Part shown: positions 56,809-64,000 of the stretch, piece after piece | Layout: every line of letters starts with the position of its first letter | Numbering within the stretch: position 1 is the stretch's first letter | Origin: Thiosocius sp963759055 | GTDB lineage: Bacteria; Pseudomonadota; Gammaproteobacteria; Chromatiales; Chromatiaceae | Length of the DNA: 64,000 nt | Reading direction: 5' to 3' | Assembly: GCA_963759055.1 (NCBI GenBank) | Contig: CAVWYD010000006.1 | Coordinates: 248,001-312,000 of the forward strand | Made by a program: the position numbers and the translations under genes | The notes under the pieces: generated by a model | The model's input: the letters and a program-made list of their open reading frames with translations, nothing else | Databases searched by the model: none | What the model was told of the DNA's origin: nothing

Positions 56809-57612
56809 TTACCTGGCCCGTGAAGGCTTGCGCAGAAGGTCCACGCGCAACGGGCTGAGAAACTCTGCAATACCATCGTCGTCGACGTGTGGCATGAAGC
56901 GTTCCTTCACCTGCGCATACAGTGCGTCGTCGATGTCGAACATCGAGTGGGTTGCACCGATGATGCGACGCTCAAATTCCTCGAAGCCCTCGAAGCGGCT
57001 GATGCTGAAGAAATGTATCTCCCTTTCCAGCGTGAGCTTCCCGCTGTCTACCGCACGCCCGATGGCATCGAAAGCGGCCTTACGCACGACCTTTTCATCG
57101 TTGAAAAGGCGCAGGATTTCGTTGAAATCGCCCGCGTAGACCGGTTCGGAGATGTAGGCAAGGCCCCCGGGGCGCAGCACCCGCGTGATCTCGGTGAGGG
57201 CGGCATCCATATCGGTCACCGGCACGTGATGCAGCGACTTCAGCATGATCACCGCGTCGACCGAATCGTCGGGCAGGTCGATGGCCTGAGCACCGCCGTA
57301 CTGGAAGGTGACGTCGGGCAGGTCCGGTATCAGGAGATTCTTCTCGTGCTGGATCCGGTCGACCTCCATGGCCACGATCTCGCGCACCGCAAAGGTTTCC
57401 GCCAGGCGGCGGGTGGTGAAGGCGGCACCGCAACCGAGTTCGAGCAGGCGCGCGCCCTCGATCGGCAGCAGTTCACCGATCTGTTCGAAATCCGACGAGC
57501 GTGGCAAGTCGCCGTCACGGGCTATCTGCATCATCCGGGAATACTCCAGGCCAAAACGCAATAGTTTATTCAGGCCGGCGACGCCGTGGCAATGGGGTTT
57601 TGCAATCTCCAT
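56809..57612 (-). CDS. class I SAM-dependent methyltransferase
   Basis: A 267 aa protein starting MEIAKPHCHGVAGLNKLLRF at ATG 57612 (an earlier ATG at 57651 is less likely). Motif I RLLELGCGAAFTTRRLAE, motif II REIVAMEVDRIQH, the motif around DLPDDSVDAVIMLKSLHHVPV and LRPGGLAYISEPVYAGDFNEI are those of a methyltransferase-11/25-like fold. The C-terminal half has no extra domain. Target unknown. It is divergent from recQ. Confidence 0.9.
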   Translation of the reverse strand: MEIAKPHCHGVAGLNKLLRFGLEYSRMMQIARDGDLPRSSDFEQIGELLPIEGARLLELGCGAAFTTRRLAETFAVREIVAMEVDRIQHEKNLLIPDLPDVTFQYGGAQAIDLPDDSVDAVIMLKSLHHVPVTDMDAALTEITRVLRPGGLAYISEPVYAGDFNEILRLFNDEKVVRKAAFDAIGRAVDSGKLTLEREIHFFSISRFEGFEEFERRIIGATHSMFDIDDALYAQVKERFMPHVDDDGIAEFLSPLRVDLLRKPSRAR

Positions 57613-57670
57613 CTTCCAGGTCCGGCTGCAGTACACTGGACGCCGATTCATGCCGCCCTGAAGTCCACGG

Positions 57671-59795
57671 ATGCCAGCCGAAAGCCCCTCAATAGCAAGC
57701 CCGCAATCGATCCTCAGGGAGGTCTTCGGTTTCGACAGTTTTCGCCCCTCCCAGGAGGCGGTGATCGCAGACATCCTGGGTGGCCGGGACGCCTTCGTGC
57801 TGATGCCGACCGGCGGGGGCAAGTCACTCTGTTACCAGATCCCGGCGTTGCTCGGGCGGGGTGTGGGTATCGTGGTCTCGCCCCTGATCGCGCTGATGAA
57901 AGACCAGGTCGATGCGCTGCAGGCCAACGGCGTGGCGGCGGCGGCCTACAACTCGGCGCTCGGACAGCGAGCAGGCGCGCGAGGTGCTGGCACGGATGCA
58001 CGGCGGTGAACTCGATCTGCTGTATATCAGCCCGGAACGGCTGATCAACGGTGGTTTTCTCGAGCGCCTGGCCGATGTCGATATCGGCCTGTTCGCGATC
58101 GACGAGGCGCACTGCGTATCTCAGTGGGGGCATGATTTCCGGCCCGAATATGCGGCGCTCGGGCAGTTGCGCGAACGCTTCCCGGAGGTCCCGCTGCTGG
58201 CCCTGACCGCGACCGCCGACAAGCAGACCAGGACCGATATCCTGCGAGTGCTGCAGATCGAACACGCGCAGGTGCATGTCACCGGATTCGACCGCCCGAA
58301 TATTCGCTACACGGTACTGGAAAAACACAAGCCGGCCGACCAGCTGCTGCGCTTTCTCGAAGGGCGCCGCGAGCAGTCCGGTATCGTGTATGCGCTCAGT
58401 CGCAAACGCGTCGAGGAGATCGCCGGGCGCCTGGCCGCCGAGGGTGTCTCGGCCGCTGCCTATCATGCCGGCCTGCCGGCGGAGACAAGACGCCGGGTGC
58501 AGGAGGGCTTCCTGCGTGACGACATCAGGATCGTGGTTGCCACGGTGGCCTTCGGCATGGGTATCGACAAGCCCAATGTGCGTTTCGTGGTGCACTACGA
58601 TCTGCCCAAGCATATCGAGGGCTATTACCAGGAAACCGGGCGCGCCGGGCGCGACGGGCTGCCCTCGGATGCGCTGCTGTTGTTTGGTGCGCAGGATACG
58701 GTGACTGCGCGCAGGCTGATCGAAAACAGCGGCAACCAGGATCAGCAGCGTATCGAGACCCACAAGCTCAACGCGATGGTGGGCCTGGCCGAGAGCGTCA
58801 CCTGCCGCCGCCGCGTGTTGCTCAACTATTTCGGCGAACACCTCGGCGAGGACTGCGGCAACTGCGATGTGTGTGAAGACCCGCCGCAGCGTTTCGATGC
58901 CACCGTGGACGCGCAGAAGGCATTGTCCTGTGTCTATCGCGTCGGCCAGCGGTTCGGCATAAAGCATGTGGTCGATGTGTTGCGCGGGGCCGATACCGAG
59001 CGCATCCGCCTGTTCAGACACAACGATCTGTCGACCTACGGTATCGGTAGCGACAGGAGCGAGCCTGAGTGGCAGTCGATCATCCGCCAGCTGATCCATC
59101 AGGGTTTTCTGGAGCAGGACATCGCGAACTATTCCGCGCTGCGGCTGACCGATGCGTCGCGCCCGCTGCTGCGTGGCGAGCTGGTCCTGCAACTCGCGCG
59201 TCCGCGTCTCAAGGGCAAGCCGAAGAAGAAGCGTGCCGGTGAGCACCTGCAGTCGCCAGCCGACGAGGCCCTGTTCGAGCAGCTGCGCCGGTTGCGCAAG
59301 CAGCTGGCGGACGAGCAGGGGGTGCCTCCCTATGTGGTGTTCGGTGACGCCACGCTGGTGCAGATGGCGCGTGAAAAGCCGATGGACGAGCACGATCTGC
59401 TCGCCGTCAGTGGGGTGGGGACCCACAAACTGGAAAAGTATGGCGCTGACTTTCTCGATGCCATCACGGAATACTGCGTGGCCACCAATGATAGTGCGGT
59501 CAGTATCAGCCCGGCGCAGCGGGAGATCCTGAATGCGGCACGCCAGGGGCTGGATCTGGATGCGATCAGCAGTCAATGCGGTACCACCCTGGTCGAGACC
59601 AGCGAACAGCTGGTGCAGCTGATCCGGACAGGTGAGGCGATACTTCCGGAGCGCCTGATCGCGCCCAGGAAGTACGCCATGATTGTGGCCGCCTTACAGG
59701 AGGTGGGCGATGCCGCCGACCTGCAAAGCGTGCGCGGCGAGCTTCCATCATTCGTGGCCGATCACGAAATCCGTCTCGTGTGCGAAGCGTGGTAG
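57671..59795 (+). CDS. recQ: ATP-dependent DNA helicase RecQ (one frameshift)
   Basis: A 3'-5' helicase in recombination and repair. Starts MPAESPSIASPQSILREVFG, then FRPSQEAVIADILGGRDAFVLMPTGGGKSLCYQIP (Walker A), shifts near 57965 into REVLARMHGGELDLLYISPERL, FAIDEAHCVSQWGHDFRPEY (DEAH), LALTATADKQTR, VRFVVHYDLPKHIEGYYQETGRAGRDG and the RQC zinc domain (CRRRVLLNYFGEHLGEDCGNCDVCEDPP). The C-terminal HRDC domain is ADEALFEQLRRLRKQLADEQGVPPYVVFGDATL. Length of about 708 aa. It is followed by five bases then the kinase/P-loop gene. Confidence 0.95.
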
Positions 59796-59800
59796 GGGTA

Positions 59801-61453
59801 ATGTACGGGCACCTCGAAAGGTGGACATATGACCATAGAGAACCGGCACAGCACGAGGCCCTGGTGCAGTCGCTGATGGACCCGGCGCGTTGGGTTGGGG
59901 GTGGGGGCAACCGGCGCCGTATCGATACCCATATCTCCACGGTCGTCCTCGCAGGCGATCTTGCATACAAGCTCAAGAAACCCCTGGACCTGGGGTTTCT
60001 TGATTTCCTCAGTATCGAGTCACGTCGCCGCGCCTGCCTCGAAGAGCTGCGTCTAAACAGTCGCCTGGCGCCCGAGATCTACCAGGCCGTGTGCGCGGTC
60101 ACTGGCAGTATCGCCAGACCGGCTATCGACGGTGGCGGCGAAGTCATCGACTGGGCGGTGCGCATGGTGCGTTTCGACCCGGATGCGATTCTGTCCAATC
60201 TCGCCAATCGCCTCGACCACCCCCTGATCGATTCACTGGCTGCACGGGTTGCCCGTTTTCATGCCGAGGCGGCGTACTGTGATCCGGGCGCCCCCTATGG
60301 CAGCCCGGAAGCGGTACAAGCGCCCATGCGACAGAATCTGGAGCAGATCCGGGCATACTGCCCACAGCTGGCGGACCCGCTGGATACCCTCGATGCCTGG
60401 ACTGCCGGGCAGTACCACCGCCTGAATCCCGTGCTTCGGAAACGCAAATCCGAAGGCCATATACGCGAATGCCACGGCGACCTGCATCTCGGCAATGTCG
60501 CCCTGATCGATGAACAGCCGGTGGTCTTCGACGCCATCGAATTCAACCCCGGTCTGCGCTGGATCGACACCATCAACGATGTCGGCTTTATGACCATGGA
60601 CCTGCAGGAGCGTGGGCGTGGCGACCTGGCCTTCCGCTTCCTCGATCGTTATCTGCAGGACAGCGGTGACTACCAGGGGATGGCGGTACTGTGTTTCTAC
60701 GAGGTCTACCGGGCGCTCGTCAGGGCCAAGGTGGCCGCAATTCGCAGTGCACAAGAGGATCTCGCGGATGAGATGCGCGCCGCGCTGTATTCGGAACTGA
60801 ACGGCTACGTCAGCTTCGCGCAGCAGTTGGCCGAACCTCGGCGCGGTGCGGTCATCATCACCCGGGGTGTCTCGGGCAGCGGCAAGAGCCATGTCTCACA
60901 GACCCTCCCGGACTTTCTGCCCGCCGTGCGCCTGCGCTCGGATGTCGAACGCAAGCGCATACTCGGCCTGGATTCACGTTCGGAGGCCGGGCCGGACGCC
61001 TATTCCGGTGACCTCACCGATAAGACATACGCACGTCTCGAAACGCTGGCCAGGACAGTGGCCGGGGCTGGCTATGTCGCAATAGCCGACGCGACGTTCC
61101 TGAGACGCGATCAGCGCAAACGGTTCCAGGATCTCGCGGCATCACTGAATGTGCCCTTCGCCATCATCGACTGCGATGCGCCGGAAGAAGTCCTGCGCGA
61201 GCGGATCATCGGCAGGGCGCAGGAGGAAGACAACGTCTCGGATGCCGATCTCGCCGTGCTGCGGGTGCAACTGAACCTGCATGAACCGCTGTCGCAAGAG
61301 GAACTGGCCTTCAGCCTGCCGGTACGACCGGACAGACCCTTAGACCACGAACGGCTTGTCAGCATGGTGAAGACAAGGGAGCTGATGTTTCGGTCTGCCT
61401 TCACCCTCGCTCTGTGGGCTAAACCCGGGCGCGGGCGGGGAAAGTATGAATAA
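59801..61453 (+). CDS. fused aminoglycoside-phosphotransferase-like and P-loop kinase protein
   Basis: A 550 aa protein starting MYGHLERWTYDHREPAQHEAL. N-terminal half (about 1-330) is an aminoglycoside/choline kinase-like fold: HISTVVLAGDLAYKLKKPLDLGFLDF, IRECHGDLHLGNVALIDEQPVVFDAIEFN (Brenner motif HGDLHLGN). C-terminal half (about 350-500) is a P-loop kinase: GAVIITRGVSGSGKSHVSQTL (Walker A), LRSDVERKRIL, and ADATFLRRDQRKRFQDLA. This two-domain arrangement is known from conserved bacterial proteins of unknown substrate. It starts five bases after recQ. Its 3' end overlaps the convergent MBL gene by 35 bases. Confidence 0.88.
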   Translation: MYGHLERWTYDHREPAQHEALVQSLMDPARWVGGGGNRRRIDTHISTVVLAGDLAYKLKKPLDLGFLDFLSIESRRRACLEELRLNSRLAPEIYQAVCAVTGSIARPAIDGGGEVIDWAVRMVRFDPDAILSNLANRLDHPLIDSLAARVARFHAEAAYCDPGAPYGSPEAVQAPMRQNLEQIRAYCPQLADPLDTLDAWTAGQYHRLNPVLRKRKSEGHIRECHGDLHLGNVALIDEQPVVFDAIEFNPGLRWIDTINDVGFMTMDLQERGRGDLAFRFLDRYLQDSGDYQGMAVLCFYEVYRALVRAKVAAIRSAQEDLADEMRAALYSELNGYVSFAQQLAEPRRGAVIITRGVSGSGKSHVSQTLPDFLPAVRLRSDVERKRILGLDSRSEAGPDAYSGDLTDKTYARLETLARTVAGAGYVAIADATFLRRDQRKRFQDLAASLNVPFAIIDCDAPEEVLRERIIGRAQEEDNVSDADLAVLRVQLNLHEPLSQEELAFSLPVRPDRPLDHERLVSMVKTRELMFRSAFTLALWAKPGRGRGKYE

Positions 61454-63375
61454 TCCAGTCCTCGCCAGCCTCGTCGAGTGTTGCGCACATCACTGTCGTG
61501 CCGTCGGTGCGAACGTTCACGAGACCGTAATGGTTTTTCATCATGACCCGCGAGGTGAATATCTGTTTCGCCTGGTAACCCAGCTTTACGGCACCTTCGG
61601 CAACGGTTGTGTGATACGTCGCTGTCATGGTGCGTTCATCCAGCGCCTCCGCCTGGTTGCGAAAGGTGTCCCGGGTTTGTGCCCGCAGGTCTCTTCGAAG
61701 TTTGCTGCGATCGCTCGACGGGGCGTCATGTACAAGCTTGCTTTCGGCGTCGGAAAGCAGGGCGTCGTCGTTCATCGCATCGACATGGCGCCCGGCGACT
61801 ACAAGGTCCGGAGAGGCCGCCTGAACCATCCGGTACACCCGCAAGATCGATTCGGTCGAGCGCCCCGAGTGATACGGAGCGTTCGATTTCGGTCATGTAG
61901 ATCAATGGGGTGACCAATTTGTCTGCCTCGCGGTCGATCTCGACCCGGCCGGTAACGGCACTGGCACCCACGATCTCCGGACGGGGATGGCCATGCCCCT
62001 CGGCGTCGCCCGATGAGATCACTGTCGCCGCCGGGCGTAGCTTTTCCAGGAAGCGGTAGGAAATCTTGTCACTGCCGTGGTGGCAGGCCTTGGCAACGTC
62101 ACATGTCCAGGCACCCATGCGATCGCCATAACATGCCATCAGATAGTCCATGCTTTGCTTGTTCAGATCGCCGGTAAGCAGGATGCTGGCGGTGCCGATG
62201 TCCAGTCGCAGGCAGATCGAGTGACCATTCGTATTGTGGCTCTTGGCACCAAGGTCGGGCAGCGCCGGTCGACCGTTGATCTCGACCGTTACCGGTGCCA
62301 GTACGCGGATGTCGTATCCCTGCGTGTCGTCCCATAAGCGTGGCAAGACACCACCGGACTGCAACGTTTCTCGCGCTACGCCGAGGCGCTCCACGGCCGT
62401 ATCGGTCTGGTTATTCAGCACTGCTTTGACAAAGCCTTTCCAATAAGATGAAAGCTCGTCGTCTGCGCCGTTGACGACGGTGCCCTCGGCATCGGCGCGA
62501 TCCTCGAGCAGGCGGATGAAGTAGTTGCCGTCCGCGGTATCGAGGCAGGGCCCCAAGCCGTCTCTGTGCTGTGGGTGTGCCGCCGGCCGGTTCTCCCACC
62601 GCGACAATCCCGGGTGATGGAAGGTGTCGATACTGACCGACAGGCAATCCAGTTCACGCTCGGCGAGCGGCGTCGTTTTCAGCAGATCATGCAAGCCGCC
62701 ATAGTGATCGGTGTCGCTGTGTGAGGCCATCATGCTGTGCAGATGGATTTGGAAATCACCGTAGTCGTAGAAAAACTTCCAGTCGATAAAATCCGCCGCG
62801 TTTTTGCCTGTCTGTTGTCGTTTGCGCTCCAGGCCTCCGTCGACGGCGATGTGGCGCCGGTCTGGTGTGCGGATGAGCACGCCATCGCCCTGGCCCACGT
62901 CGATGAAGTAGACCTCGAGCAGGGCCGTACTCGACAGATCCGCGGCAGGCACAAGCCCAAAACGCCCCCGGGCGCGCACCTGACATTCTTTGCCGCTGCG
63001 AGTCAAAATCTGAACGCAATCTCCCCAGAGCAGCGTAACCCGCCGGGTCTTGCCCTTCACGGTGTAGTGGAGGGTGGTCTTGAATCGTGCTGAGACATAG
63101 GCGATTTCGACCAGGTGCGCCGAGCGTACGAACCCGTGCCGGCCTTCGAATGTCACGCCGGTCCATTCTCCGTCGCCGATCCCGGTGACGAGCTCGACTT
63201 CCGCACCCCAGGACAGGTCCGCGATGATGTCGCCACCTGCGTCGGCCGTCTGACGGATGGGCGTCGAGAAACTCGAGCGGAAAAGTGCGCGGCTATGCCG
63301 GTCCGAGCGCCTGGCGTCGCTATAGCCGTACTGATCCAGTTCGTCCACGTAAGCTCGAATCCACCCGACAGACAT
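61419..63375 (-). CDS. SH3-like and metallo-beta-lactamase (ComEC-type) domain protein (one frameshift)
   Basis: A protein of about 650 aa. N-terminus: two SH3b-like modules (residues about 35-85, SWGAEVELVTGIGDGEWTGV, and 95-145, LLWGDCVQILTRSGKE). Then an MBL domain: LLEVYFIDVGQGDGVLIRTPDRRHIAVDGG, MMASHSDTDHYGGLHDLL (metal-binding SHSDTDH), SILLTGDLNKQSM, AKACHHGSDKISYRFLEKLRP and VISSGDAEGHGHPRPEIVG. Near 61850 the frame changes into a 140 aa C-terminal part (RVYRMVQAASPDLVVAGRHV to the stop). Soluble, so a hydrolase or nuclease is likely, similar to the ComEC nuclease domain. It neighbours a conflict-system primase fragment, making a defence or mobile-element role possible. Confidence 0.82.
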
Positions 63376-63625
63376 GTTGTGGTCTCCCTGAAAAGTCGCT
63401 GAGTAGAGTTATAGCCTACGGGTCGGATTTTCGACGTTGGGTATGGATGTAATCGGGATGTCAATGCTCCGCCATCGAGCGGCCTTAAGAAGCGCCGCGC
63501 ACGTTCAGGCCGGTGATTGTGCACGCGGATTGGTCGGCGGCCGCATGTGCATCCGGTAGGAAAGGATCTCACTCGCTAGTTCTAAACTTAAGAAAATGGT
63601 TATAAAAAAATACCTAAAAATATGA
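63376..63625. other. AT-rich boundary region
   Basis: About 250 bases, with a strongly AT-rich block at 63570-63640 in an otherwise GC-rich sequence. No gene is seen. The MBL gene promoter should be in the left part. The AT block runs into the 3' end of the primase fragment. Confidence 0.4.
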
Positions 63626-64000
63626 TTAAAAACGAAATGATATGGGGGCGGCATCTTGTTTTATGCCATTTATACCAGAGGCGTAGAAACACCTCTGTCC
63701 ACAATGGCCCCGCAAATATGCGTTGGGAAAGAGCCGGTCGTGCGATGTCAGACTAAGTTGGCGGGCACGGCTGTAGGCATGGCTGATGATGGCTGTGCCC
63801 AACCGTCTGGCATCGGGTGCAGGTACCTCGGCCGGCAAGAACATCCATGCGTGCGCGCCGTTGTCCGAGCGCGAGATCTCGAGCGCTACTGGTACATCCA
63901 CAGTTCATGGCAAGACCGAGCGAACGCCTGGGCGTCCTCTCTCCATTCGTCCTTGTCAAAATCGACGGCGAGAAAATTTCGGCAGGAACGAAATTTCGAG
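63626..64000 (-). pseudogene. TOTE-conflict-system archaeo-eukaryotic primase, fragment (frameshifted, runs off window)
   Basis: Reading leftwards from the window edge, one frame gives CRNFLAVDFDKDEWREDAQA and FARSCHEL and then shifts near 63900 into VALEISRSDNGAHAWMFLPAEVP, ARRLGTAIISHAYSRARQLSL, TSHDRLFPN. The DFDKDEW acidic motif and SRSDNGAHAW His motif are the catalytic residues of the TOTE-type primase family. After DRLFPN the usual downstream part is lost and the frame runs into AT-rich DNA with a stop at 63626. So this is a broken copy; the upstream part lies outside the window. Confidence 0.8.

Noticed and set aside
57714..59576. A 620-codon open frame on the minus strand opposite recQ
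   Set aside because: It has no recognisable domains and mirrors the codon structure of recQ; long antisense frames are common in GC-rich genes.

Overview
The window looks like a GC-rich gammaproteobacterial chromosome, most likely from a sulfur-oxidising lineage related to the Chromatiales. The evidence is the gene order comEC-exbB-exbD-lpxK-Trm112-kdsB, the mfd-csiV pair, the ydbH-ydbL pair, an exported rhodanese with an exported DsrE-like protein, and a DsrC-like protein. Species is not determined; the metabolic cluster resembles what is reported for some marine and symbiotic sulfur-oxidising Gammaproteobacteria.

Layout. 0.3-6 kb: envelope and competence operon on the minus strand (comEC to kdsB). 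6-9 kb: DUF2062 membrane protein and a LolD plus single-permease lipoprotein exporter. 9-11 kb: agmatine to putrescine pathway (aguA, aguB). 11.4-12.7 kb: exported sulfur-transfer-type proteins. 12.8-17 kb: mfd-csiV. 17-20.6 kb: gltX-glnS followed by tRNA-Ala and tRNA-Glu, then a divergent tRNA-Val. 20.6-26.5 kb: remnant of an integrative conjugative element (ICE) of the PFL_47xx/TIGR0375x type, lying just downstream of tRNA-Val. 26.5-27.7 kb: repeat-rich non-coding DNA. 27.7-33.3 kb: a block of five genes (two malyl-CoA lyase family enzymes, Mct, Meh, Mch) encoding the glyoxylate-assimilating half of the 3-hydroxypropionate bicycle, facing a long propionate CoA-transferase-like gene and aconitase on the opposite strand. 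38.9-41.7 kb: a PEP-utilising enzyme with rifampin-phosphotransferase-like architecture and an FMN-binding protein. 42-46.5 kb: DUF2252, CBS, HPP and LysR genes. 46.6-50.1 kb: a minus-strand operon of a DsrC-like fusion, ptsP and a hemerythrin-like protein. 50.4-53 kb: small genes, an IS91-type fragment, a beta-propeller protein and a thioredoxin-like protein. 53.5-61.5 kb: ydbH-ydbL, sixA, a methyltransferase, recQ and a kinase/P-loop protein. 61.4-64 kb: an SH3/metallo-beta-lactamase protein and a fragment of a TOTE-conflict-type primase running off the window.

Metabolic reading. Propionyl-CoA plus glyoxylate could be condensed to beta-methylmalyl-CoA, dehydrated by Mch, isomerised by Mct, rehydrated by Meh and cleaved to acetyl-CoA and pyruvate. 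The adjacent CoA-transferase could supply propionyl-CoA. No carboxylase of the CO2-fixing half is present in the window.

Quality caveat. About 18 loci need one or more frame changes to read through, including kdsB and lpxK, which are normally essential. This points to single-base indels in the assembly rather than wholesale gene decay. Spans given for those genes are the reconstructed full loci.
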